Origin: Datisca glomerata
Lineage: Eukaryota; Streptophyta; Magnoliopsida; Cucurbitales; Datiscaceae
Direction: 5' to 3'
Length of the DNA: 64,000 nt
Assembly: GCA_003255025.1 (NCBI GenBank)
Contig: QANY01013423.1
Span: 1,415,779 to 1,479,778 of the forward strand
Below are positions 10,906-22,115 of the stretch, piece after piece. A program made the position numbers and the translations under genes. A model generated the notes under the pieces. That model saw only the letters and a program-made list of their open reading frames with translations, was not told the origin of the DNA and did no database searches. Position 1 is the stretch's first letter. Every line of letters starts with the position of its first letter.

Positions 10906-13082
10906 ATGTGTGGTGGTGCTATAATCTCCGATTTTATTCCGACGACTCGGTCTCAGCGAGTCACTGCCGACTATCTCTGGCCTAGCCTGAAGAAACCCAC
11001 TTCTGGGAAGAACTTGTCGAAGCCTCTAACGTCAGAGATCTTCGACGTCGATGAAGAATTCGAGGCTGATTTCCAGGAATTCAAGGACGAATCCGATGTC
11101 GATTTCTACGATGAAGAGGTCGTCGACGTCAAGTCCTTTGCTTTCTCTGCTCGCAAGCCTTCAAGCTCTTCCACTCGCGGTAAGAAAAAATTTTCCCCGA
11201 TTTATTTTCTTATTTTAATGATCAGTTTATGTAGTAATTTGCATAAATCTATGCATTACTGAAGAAAGAAGAATTAGTTTCGACTTTCTATTTATGTGTA
11301 CTGTTAAACATGCTCTGCCAGTGTGGGAACCAGTTCGTTTGGTTACTTTTTATAGAATAATAACAGTAAGAACTCAAATTAATAATTATGCTTGTTTACC
11401 ATAAAAAATTTAATAATTATGCTTGTCAGATTTTGTGATTTTCATGAAAAAGAAGTAGATCTTGGTAATTTGGGGTGCTCATTGATTATGATCCTCCGCC
11501 TATTTTGGGTATGAAATTGATGGTTTAGGTTCAAGCTATCATCGGTTTATTATTTACTATGTTATTTTTAGCGGTTACATTCTGTGTCAGTTAGAGATGT
11601 ATTTTAAAACGTTTAGACGTAGATCAACTTGTACAGTGTTCTTTAACTAGGAAAATTTATTTTTATGGAGGTATAAACCTCTGTTTGGTTAGCAAGAAAC
11701 TGAGATAAAACCGAAAACCTTATTGTCTAAATAAATCAGTGTGTTAAATGCTGATATGTCATGAATTGTGTTTAATCATGATAGAAAGTGCCGCTGTTGC
11801 TTATTTATTATTTAATACACCGATTTAAAATCGAAGAATGCTTTCAAGTGTGGATAAAATAGCTTGTCTTAAGCTTTCATTGCACGAGGGACAGTGGATT
11901 ATTTAATGCAGTATTTTGTCTGAATCTTCAAACTATCTTTTTGATGTTAACCTTCAATTACAGATCAAGTGTGCTTTGGTCCAACCTGTCTCTCTGAATG
12001 TTTTCTTTTGTCTTAATTAATCTGGGTCCAATAATTGATTGATCTACTGTAATTGATTTGGATGAGATTGACTATATATATAACATTAGGCGACAGACCA
12101 CATGCTAAATTTTAATTAATTGAAGTGTGTCCTCAAGTTTATAAATTTTGAAGTTCCCTTTTCTTTTTCAAATGACATAGGTACATCAGCTGCAAAATCT
12201 GTGGAATTTATTGACCAAGCCGAGAAATCAGCAAAAAGAAAGAGGAAGAATCAGTTTAGAGGGATCAGGCAGCGTCCATGGGGTAAGTGGGCAGCTGAGA
12301 TTCGTGATCCAAGGAAAGGCGTTCGTGTTTGGCTCGGAACTTTCAACACTGCAGAAGAAGCTGCTAGAGCATATGACTCTGAAGCACGAAGGATCCGTGG
12401 GAAGAAAGCTAAGGTGAACTTTCCTGATGAAACTCCTCGAACCACCGTCAAACGGTCAATGAAGGTTAAATCACAGGAACCACTCTTTGAAACAAATTCG
12501 AGTACCATTTCACCAAGTCTGGAGCAGAGTTTTGATTTTGTTAGCATGCCAGATCGAGACTACTACGACAATATGGGTCTTCTGGAGGAGAAACCACTGA
12601 TCAACCTGTCTGGTGGTTACATGAACTCATTCCCTGCTAATGGAGATGGTGAAATGAAAACCTGTGCAACATCTGATGCTGTCCCTTTGTACTTTAGTTC
12701 AGATCAGGGGAGCAACTCCTTTGGTTGTTCTGACTTTGGGTGGGGAGAGCAAGGTGCAAAGACTCCAGAGATCTCTTCTGTTTTTTCAGGTGCGGTAGAG
12801 ATCGATGATTCTAATGTTGTGGCGGAGGATAGCTATCTATGTAAGAAACTTAAATCTATCCCAGAGGATGTAACCTCTGGAGGAGATACTGTCAAGACAC
12901 TATCTGAGGAGCTTTCCGCTTTCGAGTCTCAGATGAAGTTCTTTCAGATGCCGTATTATGAGGGTAGCTGGGATGTTTCAATGGATGGGTTTCTCGGTGG
13001 AGAGATAACTCAAGATGGTGGAAACTCGGTGGATCTTTGGAGTTTTGAGGACCTTCCTGCCATGGCTGGGGGAGTTTTCTAA
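10906..13082 (+). CDS. Group VII ERF transcription factor (RAP2.2/RAP2.12-like)
   Basis: Two exons, 10906-11179 and 12181-13082, join in phase (Gly92 is split by the 1001 bp GT-AG intron) to give 391 residues. The N-terminus [12 protein letters not shown] is the group VII signature. In this family, Met removal exposes Cys2, which plant cysteine oxidases oxidise for oxygen-dependent N-degron turnover. An AP2/ERF DNA-binding domain spans about residues 116-173, preceded by a basic KRKRK patch at 110-114. It has [24 protein letters not shown] and the ARAYD element, with the Ala and Asp typical of ERF (not DREB) proteins. The acidic C-terminal half ends in [16 protein letters not shown], resembling the conserved activation motif of RAP2.12-like members. 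A nuclear activator of hypoxia genes is the family role; paralogue identity is not resolved. Confidence 0.95.
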
Positions 13083-13115
13083 GCGAAGTTGTCCGGCTTG
13101 TTGTTACTTTATGTA

Positions 13116-13121
13116 AATAAA
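13116..13121 (+). terminator. Candidate polyadenylation signal of the ERF gene
   Basis: aataaa 34 bp after the stop codon. Plant signals are degenerate, and further AT-rich candidates follow up to about 13400. Confidence 0.35.
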
Positions 13122-14396
13122 GTTACTTGTTACCTGCTAGTGAGTTTCATTTCTTTTCTTGATCGTTTTCTTTGAAGAGACATGGTTTCTCGTATTTACT
13201 GCTTTGCAGGAGTTGCTATCAATCTGTGATGGTGTTGTAGTTTATTATGTTTGTCGGCATACATTAGCCATTTGTGAAGAAGACTCTGTTTTGACATAGC
13301 TATCCATGTATGGAGAGTAAGGTACTCAGGTTCCATTATGTGTTCAAGACTTTTGAATTTTTAATAATGAATCAGATGTCTGTATTAACAGCTTGAATGA
13401 TCTTTGTTTCTCTATATGACTATGTTATCTGCGTTGCAATTTTAGCTATAGAAAAGGATTTTCACTAGCTTTAGATCCATTTGTGTGGTTTTAGCCCCCT
13501 ATACATCTGGTAAACATCAAAGGGCAATTATAGCATGGTCTTTCTCTTGTCCTTGGGGTCAATGTAGAACTAATTTGTAAGTGATTGATACTGTGATGAT
13601 TACGTATCTGGTTCCAAGTGTGAATTTTGTCTCGTGTTCTAAAAATTTAATAATAGGAATACTAAAAAAATTTTGGTTGGGGTGAGTGCCATTTCAAGTA
13701 TGGGAACACGTAGAATGCTAATGAACTCTGTTACTACTCAAGTCTGCAGTCTGCATTGCAGCTGTGAATAACATACACGGGTTGGGATCTGGATTGCCTC
13801 CTGTTCTAACAATAGGAGGTTGTCTTATCATATCTGCACCGTTGATTGAGATCTTAATGATCAGGACGGTTTAAAGGATTTATTTGGCCTTCAGTTCTGA
13901 TCTCAATAGCTCAGATCACACGAAAATTATCTGGGGTTAGGAGGTGATTCAATTCCCATGTGTGGGGGCATGCCAGAAACTGTTCTACTTTATTAGCAGA
14001 AGCAGCAGCTCTGATTGGCTTGGTAGCACCTTCCTCTTGTCCTATGTTCCCATACTACAACTAGTGCTAATAAAAAATAATGGAGGGTGGCCGCGGTAGT
14101 GCAGACTATTTCTTCTCTAGATACTTAGGGTTTATTCATTTTTGTTTGTATTGCAATTAACATTAAAAATATATGATTACAAAATTTTGACCAGAAAAAT
14201 CCAAACTGATGGGCTCTGGTTAGACTAGTTGAACGTTTACTTACCCAAGGCCAAGGTAGATGGTAGAAAAAGTCCTACCAGACCAGAGTCACTGCCTTAT
14301 TCAAATTTACTGATTCTAGTTATAATTGTACGTACAGTACTTTTTCTACTGCAGAGATATTATTCTTCCAGCGAGTTGGTGTAAATAAATTTTAAG
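13122..14396. other. ERF 3' region and intergenic
   Basis: Probable 3' UTR followed by spacer. A slightly GC-richer stretch near 13780-14090 contains short inverted segments but no coding signal or RNA gene I can recognise. Confidence 0.45.
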
Positions 14397-14559
14397 AAAA
14401 ATTACATTTTTTTTACTGAAACTAACGTCAATAAACATTTTAAATCTTAAACTATAAATCGTTATAATTTAAACCTTAAATTATCTAAAATTCACAATTA
14501 AAATCATAACTTTAATAGTTTTTTTGCTAAACAGGACCTTACACTAACTAATTTACAGA

Positions 14560-15061
14560 AATAGACTCATACACTAATTTTTATTTTCTTTGACTCATGG
14601 CCCACCTTCTACTCAAAATACATTTATTAAATTACATGTCTACCCTTCACCTCATTTCTCGTTCTTTGCTTGTCAACTTTTTCACTTCTTCTTCGTTTTC
14701 TTCTACGTTTCTTCTTCATCTTCTTACTTCTTCATGCAACAGTAAAATATTTTTTTTTTTTTTTTCTGAAAATGGGTTTCTCGTTATTTTTACAGATCTG
14801 AACTATATCTAGCTACAAACCAGATCTAAAAAAAATGAGTTTTTGCCCATTTTACAGATCTGAACCAGAAAATCTAACGACAAACCAGATCTAAAAATGA
14901 GTTTTTACCTATTTTTACAGATTTAAACCATATCTAGCCACAAACCAGATCTGAAAATTGAGTTTTACCCATTTTTGGGCAACAATTCCTTCTAGTTTTT
15001 TTTCGACGTTTTACCTTTTTTTTAATCCATCGACATTTTATTTTTGGAGTGTCATTCATGG
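14560..15061 (+). repeat. Inverted arm A of the foldback element
   Basis: Reads from a pyrimidine-rich 'cttcttcatcttcttac' zone, through 2-3 sub-repeats built on 'acagatctgaac' and 'aaaccagatct', to 'ggagtgtcattcatgg' at its inner edge. The reverse complement of this order occurs four times downstream. Confidence 0.85.
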
Positions 15062-15570
15062 GGGTACGTTGGCGTCGTGAATATATCGTGTAGACTATAC
15101 GATTGGGTACACTACCATCGTGTAGTGTAGCCATCGTCTAGACTACAGGATGACTACTCTAGCATTGTGTAGACTACGTGTATACTACATGATGGTCGCA
15201 CGATGCTAGTGTACCCATCGTGTAGACTACACCATGGCTACATGATAGCTACACGATGCCAGTGTACCCATCGTGTAGACTACTCGATGGTTACACGATG
15301 CCAATGTACCCATCGTGTAATCTACAAGATGCCAGTGTACCCAATGTGTAGTCTACACGATTCCTGTAGACCCATAGTGTAGCCTACGTGTATATTACAC
15401 GATGCCAATGTACCCATCTTGTAGTCTACACATGATGCTAGTGTACACAATATGTATTCTACACGATGGCTACATGATGGCTGTGTACTCATCATGTAGG
15501 TTACGATGCCAGCGTATCCATCGTGTAGTCTACATGATGGCTATACGATAGATACAGGACGCTAGTGTAC
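15062..15570. repeat. Palindromic minisatellite array I
   Basis: About a dozen degenerate units of roughly 30-50 bp built from CATCGTGTAG and its reverse complement CTACACGATG around one central base, joined by 'ccagtgtac' linkers. Confidence 0.9.
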
Positions 15571-16017
15571 CCTCATGAATGATACTCCAAAAATAAAATG
15601 TCGAAGGATTACAAACAGTAAAACGTCGAAAAAGAAACTAGAAAAAAGAATTGCTGCCCAAAAATGGGTAAAACCCCATTTTCAGATCTGATTTGTGGCT
15701 AGATATAGTTCAGATCTGTAAAAATAGGCAAAATCCTATTTTTAGATTTGGGTTGTCGTCAGATCTTCAGGTTCAGATCTGTAAAAATAGGCAAAAATCC
15801 ATTTTCAGAAAAAATAAAATAAATAAATATTCTCAAAAAATTCATGAACATGAAGAAGAAAATAAATAAATATTTTGTTCTTACATGAAGAAGTAATAAG
15901 ATGAAGAATAAAACGAAGAAGAAGTAGAAAAGTTGAAAAAAGAAGAAGGAGAAATGAGGTGAAGGGTAAATATGTAACTTCATAAAACGTATGAAGGGTA
16001 AACATAGGCAAAAACTC
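15571..16017 (-). repeat. Inverted arm B
   Basis: Reverse complement of arm A, from 'catgaatgatactccaaa' to 'gaagggtaaacataggc'. Contains the 'cagatctg' sub-repeats and the GAAGAA-rich zone. The frames on either strand are low-complexity and not treated as genes. Confidence 0.85.
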
Positions 16018-16796
16018 ATTGTGTAGACTACAAGATGGCTACACTAGCTTTGTGTAGACTACGTGTATACTACACGATGTTAGTGTACCCATCGTGTAGA
16101 CTACACGATGCCAACGTACCCATCGTGTAGACTACATGATGTCAGCGTACCCATCGTGTTGACTACATGAAGGCTACACGATACCAGTTTATCCATCGTG
16201 TAGACTACACGATGCCGGTGTACTCATCGTGTAGACTACAAGATGGCTACACGATACCAGTTTACCCATCATTTAGACTATACGATGGTTACATGATGCC
16301 AGTTTACCCATCGTGTAGACTACACGATGTCAGTGCATCCATCGTGTAGTCTAGATGATGGTTACAAGATGTCAGTGTACCCATCGTGTAGTCTACACGA
16401 TGCCACTGTACCCATCGTGTAGACTATCTGATGGCTACATGATGCCAGCGTACCCATCGTGTAGACTACACGATGGCTACACGATGCCAGTGTACCCACC
16501 GTGTAGACTACACGATGCCATCGTACCCATCGTATAGTCTACATGATGGGTACATTTACATCTAGTAACCATGGTGTAGTATACACGTAGTCTACACGAT
16601 GGTGGTGTACCCATCGTGTAGTCTACACGATGGTGGTGTACCCATCGTGAGTCTACACGATGGGTACATTTACATTTTGTAACCATGGTGTAGTATACAC
16701 GTACTCTATATAACACTAGTGTAGCCATCTTGTAGTCTACACGATGGAAGTGTACCCATCGCGTAGTCTACACGATAGGTACACGACGCTAATGTG
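16018..16796. repeat. Palindromic minisatellite array II
   Basis: The longest array. It has the same half-sites as array I plus an internal direct duplication of about 114 bp (the block containing 'gggtacatttacat' at 16548 recurs near 16662). This shows local amplification beyond the basic unit. Confidence 0.9.
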
Positions 16797-17222
16797 CCCC
16801 TATGAATGACACTCTAAAAATAAAACGTCGAAGGATTAAAAAAAAGGTAAAACGTAAAAAAAGAACTAGAAAAAGGAATTGCTACCCAGAAATGGGTAAA
16901 AACTCATTTTCAGATCTGGTTTGTGGCTAGATATGGTTCAGATTCGTAAAAGTAGGCTAAAAATGGGCAAAAACCAATTTTTAGAAAAAATAAAAATAAA
17001 TAAATATTCCCAAAAAATTCAAGAACATGAAGAAGAAAATAAATAAATATTTACCGTTGCATGGAAAAGTAAGAAGATGAAGAATAAGACGAAGAAAAAA
17101 ATGAAGAAGAAATGTAGAAGAAAATGAAGAAGTGGAAAAAATGAAAAAAAAAAGGAGAAATGAGGTGAATGATAAACATGTAATTTTATAAAATGTATGA
17201 AGAGTAAACATGGGTAAAAACT
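16797..17222 (-). repeat. Inverted arm C
   Basis: Same orientation and order as arm B, with small length changes in the GAAGAA-rich zone and loss of one 'cagatctg' sub-repeat. Confidence 0.85.
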
Positions 17223-17470
17223 CATCGTGTAAACTACATGTATACTACACGATGGCTACACGATGCCAGTGTACCCATAATGTAGACAACAAGATGGCTA
17301 CACATGCCAGTTCACCCATCATGTATACTACATAATGGTTACACGATGCCAGTTTACCCATCGTGTGGACTACACGATAGTTACACGATACCAGTGTACC
17401 CATCGTGTAGTTTACACGATGCCAGTGTACCCAATGCGTAGTATACACGATAGGTACACTACACTAGTGT
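17223..17470. repeat. Palindromic minisatellite array III
   Basis: The shortest array, with about six units carrying the CATCGTGTAG / CTACACGATG half-sites and 'ccagtgtac' linkers. Confidence 0.85.
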
Positions 17471-17884
17471 ACCCCCATGAATGATACTCCAAAAATAAAG
17501 CGTCAAATGATTAAAAACAAGTAAAACATCAAAAAAGAAGTAGAAGAAGAAATTGCTGCACAAAAATGGGTAAAACCCCATTTTCAGATCTGGTTTGTGG
17601 CTAGATATAATTCAGATCTGTAAAATTGGGCAAAAACCCATTTTTAGAAAAAAGAAAATAAATAAATATTCTTAGAAAACTCATGAACATCAAAAAGAAA
17701 ACAAATAAATATTTTGCTGTTGCATGAAGAAGTAAGAAGATGAAGAAGAAGATGAAGAAGAAAATGAAGAAGAAAACGTAGAAGAAAATGAAGAAGTGGT
17801 AAAAATGAAAAAAAAAATGAGAAATGAGGTGAAGGGTAAACATGTAACTTCAGAAAATGTATGAAGGGTTAACATGGGCAAAAC
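17471..17884 (-). repeat. Inverted arm D
   Basis: Same orientation as arms B and C. Starts 'catgaatgatactccaaa' and ends just before 'catcgtgtagactac'. The GAAGAA zone is expanded. Confidence 0.85.
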
Positions 17885-18280
17885 CCATCGTGTAGACTAC
17901 ACGATGGCTACACTAGCGCTGTGTAGACTACGTGTATACTACAAGATGGCTACATGATGTCAGTGTACCCATCGTGTAGACTACACGATGGCTACACGAT
18001 ACGAGTGTACCCATCTTATACATTGTACGATGGCTACATGATGTCAGTTTACCCATCGTGTAGACTACACGATGGTTACATGATATCAATGTACCCATCG
18101 TGTAGTCTACACGATGTCAATGTATACATCGTGTAGTCTACACGATGTCAGTGTACTCAATGTGTAGTCTACACGATGCTAATGTACTCATCGTGTAGTC
18201 TACGCGATACATACACGATATTAATGTACTCATCATGCAGTCTACACGATTGCAACACGATAGGTACACGAAACTAGTGT
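17885..18280. repeat. Palindromic minisatellite array IV
   Basis: About ten units with the same half-sites. Several linkers carry 'gtcaatgtac' variants. Confidence 0.85.
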
Positions 18281-18790
18281 GCCCTCATGAATGACATTCC
18301 AAAAATAAAACGTCGAGAGATTAAAAAAAGTAAGATGTTGAAAGGTAACCAGAAGAAGGAATTACTACCAAAAAATGGGTAAAAACTCATTTTCAGATCT
18401 GGTTTATGGCTAGATATGGTTCAGATTTGTAAAAATAGGTAAAAACCATTTTTAGATTTGGGTTGTCGTCAGATCTTCTGGTTCAGATCTGTAAAAATGA
18501 GCAAAGACCCATTTCAAAAAAATATATATTCTCAGAAAATTTATGAACATGAAAAATTAAATAAATAAATATTTTACTGTTACATGAAGAAGTAAGAAGA
18601 TGAAGAAGAAGATGTAGAAGAAAATTAGTAACTGCATAGATACATTTTGAATGGAATGTGGGCCAAGGGTAAGGGGAAACAAAAATTAATGTATGGTTCC
18701 ATTTTTACAAAATGGTTAATCTAGAGATCTAGTTTAACAAAAAACTATAACTCTAACTATGTTAAATGAGAGTTAAAATGAATCAGAATG
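18281..18790 (-). repeat. Inverted arm E and right outer end
   Basis: Starts 'catgaatgacattcc' like the other arms. It keeps two 'cagatctg' sub-repeats, then passes through 'gtgggccaaggg' to an outer end that pairs with 14505-14640. Part of the arm's distal segment is missing compared with arm A. Confidence 0.75.
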
Positions 18791-19589
18791 ACGCCTTTCA
18801 ATTGAAACGACGTCGTATTAGTAATTTGGAATAACCTATACTTACACTCAGACACTTCTTCTCCAAACACCCGCCAACACAGGAAGAACCCCCTTCTCCA
18901 AACACCCCTATGGACGACGAACCCCACCAGCCCTCTTCGAATAAACCTTCTTCTTCTTTGCAAGTTTAAATGTTTCTCTGCCATTTGTTTTTGATTAAGG
19001 GTTTTCTCTGCGACGATGTATGCGATTTCTCTTCCATATAAATTTGTTTGCTTAAAATTTTCCATGGGTGAAAAAATTGGAGAAAGTCAGAATCGCCATA
19101 GCTACAACAAAATTGCAGAAATAAAAATACCATCACTGGCACTGCACAGACCCAAACTACCCACCCCAACCCTCAAATTTTTGTCATTTTACTTCTTCCA
19201 TTGATAGACATAGAGGACATTTTGGTTTTCAGCCGCCATGAATGGACATAGAGGAAGCTCTGAATGGTAACAGAGAAGTGAGGCCGGAGGAAGAAGGGCG
19301 AAGGAGAGGGCTGGCGGTGAATCCAGATTGAATGAGGTGTTTAGGGGATTTTTTAGGAAGATGGTGTCAAATTGAAGATGATGATTGATGCCCTTACCTC
19401 AGGAAGGGCATCGGAGAAGAAGGGAAGTTCTGAAGATGATGTCCTGAAGAAGGGAAGTTTTTTTTTTTTGTACAAATTGAAAGTTATTCGATCATTGATC
19501 AGACATAACTGGAAGTCCAAACTAACTAATAACAATCCCAACGCTGGTGATATAGTGGAGTCGGAATAAAATCTAACAATATCAAATAA
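18791..19589. other. Unassigned, no gene recognised
   Basis: Contains 'aacgacgtcgt' near 18817, a motif also present in the MITE at 7030-7412, and a GC-richer purine-rich stretch at 19230-19460. Overlapping short frames on both strands have no recognisable domain. Confidence 0.4.
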
Positions 19590-19899
19590 TGTTGAACCGT
19601 GTACGATTGTCAGTAATTTAATTTTCTAAAATTTGTTGAATTCTAAGATTATCAGGATTTAGACAACAATTTCGATAAATCACGAAGTAACGAAAATTGG
19701 AATTATAGAGAATACATCTCCATCAATATTATTAAAAACTGTCGAAAACCCCTGAACAAAATGTATCAAAACTATCTCAGAAAACCCTAAACATAAAAAA
19801 AAGAAAAAATTACAAAAATGTCTAAAACTTGCGAAAATAACTCTCGGACCTCCGAAAGTGACTAAAACGGCCTTTTGGGCCTGAAACTGGGTCGTAACA
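19590..19899 (-). repeat. Short LTR of the Ty3/gypsy remnant
   Basis: Bounded on the + strand by TGTTGAACC and CGTAACA, about 310 bp, directly 3' (minus strand) of the integrase remnant. No second copy is present, so the boundaries are inferred from the TG...CA ends. Confidence 0.5.
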
Positions 19900-21080
19900 A
19901 GTAAAATTGTAATATTTAAGCAGTGAGATGCGCAAGGTTAGAGAAAATCCAACGCTACACCGTCCGCATCATTCTCCCCATGGTAGAGAAAATTCGACCT
20001 CTAATTTGCAGTCGTATCATCATCAGAAGAATCACCGTGGAAGTGAATTAGATGTTTAATATTGAACACATCAGCGGTACGAATGTGGCTAGCCAACTTC
20101 AACTGGTAGGCGTTAGGATTGATCTTCTCAATAATCGACATGTCCAATCTTCTTGGCAATCAACTTGTTGAAGTCACCAACTGAAATGCGATCCTTAGTC
20201 AGGATTGCCCACACGAAATCCCCAACCTCAAAATCCACATGTCTCAGAGTCTGATCAGCATCTTGTTTATACCATGCATTTGTTGAACGCAAGTTATCCT
20301 GAACGGCCCTGTGAACATCTTGCTGACCAGATACCAAGTCTTCTGCCTTGTCATGGACCAGATTTAAATGGTGTTGTATATCATGTAGTGGTGGCAGTCC
20401 ATCTGGTAATTTATCTGGAAATACACTAGAAGATTCTCCTAATAAGGGAACCACCGCGTCTGGAACTGGTACAGTCTCCGCTGCCTCTTTCCTAATCAAC
20501 ACGAATAATGTCTCTGAATCTTACAACTCCTCATCAATTGAGCCAAAGATAATAAATTTGTACTAGTCCTCCAGCTAAGGGTTCATCTACTGGTTTATTA
20601 GGCACCAACAATTTTAATCCCACCAAACAAAAAACTGTAAGTGTTAGCTCGTCCGTCATGGATTGTCGCGCGATCATACTCCCAAGGTCGACCCAATAAC
20701 AAATGACAAGCATCCATCGCCACCACATCGCACCAAACATCATCTCTATACTTTGTTCCAATAGAAAACGTAACAAGAGCACGTTTAGAAACTATTACCT
20801 CACCATCTTTCTGAAGCCAGGCTAGTTTGTAAGGTTTGGGATGTTTCTCCATCTTAATAGTTAGCTTCTGTACTGCCCCTCCTGAAATGATATTTTCACA
20901 ACTGTCAGGGTCAATCACGATATGACATACCTTGCCAGGATGGTATAAGTGAGCTGGAAAATATTACTCCTCAACCAATCATCCTCAGCTACTGCTTTAG
21001 GATTCAAATATGATCTCCTGACAACAAAATCAATCCCCACATCTCCTTTAACAACCTCCTCATCATCCTCGAGTCCCGGT
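19900..21080 (-). pseudogene. Ty3/gypsy pol remnant with internal deletion
   Basis: On the minus strand a pepsin-like protease segment comes first (20598-20918: PDSCENIISGGAVQKL, CDVVAMDACHLLLGRPWEYD). The first residues of the RT region follow (FPDKLPDGLPPLHDIQHHL, about 20375-20425). The frame then passes directly into the C-terminal part of integrase (HDKAEDLVSGQQDVHRAVQ, then FEVGDFVWAILTKDRI and LIAKKIG, with KINPNAYQLKL in another frame near 20110). RT catalytic, RNase H and integrase core regions are absent, so about 2-3 kb was deleted. It is a dead element, truncated at its 5' side near 21080. Confidence 0.85.
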
Positions 21081-21087
21081 GATCAAG

Positions 21088-21107
21088 ACCGTATTAATTA
21101 ATACGGT
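21088..21107. repeat. Perfect 20 bp palindrome
   Basis: accgtattaattaatacggt is identical to its reverse complement. It lies at the broken 5' edge of the gypsy remnant. Confidence 0.9.
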
Positions 21108-22054
21108 GATATGAATACTATTTAATTTGATTGTGTTAGTTAATACAGACAGACTGTCAAGTCAAACACGACCTTACAGTCATAAGAAAGACATCATATT
21201 CTTCCTTCCCTTAACTTGACATTGAAATCCATATTAATGGCATTTCCATGGATTGAAATTCAAACTCATCTCTTAAACTCTACCTCCAATGTGATATGGT
21301 ATTGCCCTCTTCTTTTCTTTCTGTTTATACTTGTAATTATGGGTTTGATTGTATTGATCATATTAAATATCCCAAAACTTTTCTGTTCCTCTGCAATCAA
21401 TTAAACTGGATTGGTATAAGCTGGGTAATGATTCTTCCGTTTGCTTCCTCTGTTTTCTACCCTGACCTTAAATGGTCAAAATTCTATCAAGTTTGGCTTA
21501 GTTAGATACAGTCCCTCAAGGCTTCATGTCTAGTTGTCTACTATTATGATGAAATTCTAATTAGGACACTCCTTGTTCAGAACTTTTCAGGCCGATTCAT
21601 TCTTTCTTCGACTCTCAAGACATCTCCACGAACTGCACTATAGTTTTTTTATATGTGATTATTGCTATTACAAATTTCATTATTTATCTGATAAGTAGTA
21701 AGTTATACGTGGGGGTGACATATTAACGCGACTATCACCCAGCGAACATATATATATATATTATAACATGCATCACAATGCTATATAACAACTTATAATT
21801 TATTTTCTTCTGGTTCGTAGATGAACCAATGATACATTATTCCTTTCTTCACCAATTTACTATTCTCATTTTCTTATAGGACCGATTTTCTTCATGAATC
21901 ACATTCTAGTAAAAGAATTTAATGTTTAGTCACGGCATAGAGATGGCATTTAGTTAACTGGAAGGGTTAATCTGAACTAATTTTCAATGTTGGAATTTGA
22001 CATATGAATAGAGCATCAGAAGAAAAGTCTTCTTCCTCAATTCATTGTAGAGTC
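21108..22054. other. Intergenic and promoter region of GDSL gene 1
   Basis: From about 21700 the sequence is homologous to 33065-34510 upstream of the second GDSL gene (shared 'gttatacgtg', 'atgctatataacaa', 'tctttcttcaccaattta', 'ttagttaactggaaggg'). This marks the duplicated promoter. Nothing coding is recognised at 21108-21700. Confidence 0.6.
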
Positions 22055-22060
22055 TATAAA
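22055..22060 (+). promoter_or_regulatory. TATA box of GDSL gene 1
   Basis: tataaa followed by taattaacaa, 61 bp before the ATG. It is conserved at the same distance before GDSL gene 2 (34449-34454). Confidence 0.75.
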
Positions 22061-22115
22061 TAATTAACAATGGTGAAATGCAGACAAGAAAGGATCAACT
22101 GAATCACATCTGAAC

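Larger units (their letters stand above)
14397..18790. mobile_element. Foldback-like composite element with palindromic minisatellite arrays
   Basis: The order is: outer inverted end, arm A, array I, arm B, array II, arm C, array III, arm D, array IV, arm E, outer inverted end. Arms B to E share one orientation and are reverse complements of arm A. The outer ends (about 14505-14640 and 18640-18785) pair with each other, for example 'gtttttttgctaaac' with 'gtttaacaaaaaac' and 'catggcccac' with 'gtgggccaa'. No transposase is seen, and the phenylalanine-rich frames in the arms are translations of T-rich repeat DNA. The bases at 14397-14525 also resemble the left half of the MITE at 7030. The structure fits plant foldback elements, whose long inverted ends contain tandem repeats; the family assignment is inference. 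Confidence 0.7.

Noticed and set aside
12251..12547. 98-codon minus-strand frame
   Set aside because: Antisense shadow of the AP2 domain exon.
13780..14090. Possible gene or RNA in the GC-richer 3' flank of the ERF
   Set aside because: No long frame, no tRNA or snoRNA-like boxes, and the short inverted words do not form a convincing element.
15759..17881. Several Phe/Ser-rich minus-strand frames of 60-86 codons in the foldback arms
   Set aside because: They are translations of GAAGAA-rich repeat DNA, recur in each arm in different frames, have no domain and end at array borders.
16167..18136. Tyr/Pro/Ser repeat frames such as YPSCRLHDGY in the arrays
   Set aside because: These are by-products of the palindromic minisatellite read in three-base register. 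Both strands give similar frames and there is no promoter or conserved start.
15062..18280. Possible CRISPR-like array because of regularly spaced palindromic repeats
   Set aside because: The sequence is a plant nuclear genome. Spacers are not unique but are repeated linkers, and unit lengths are irregular.
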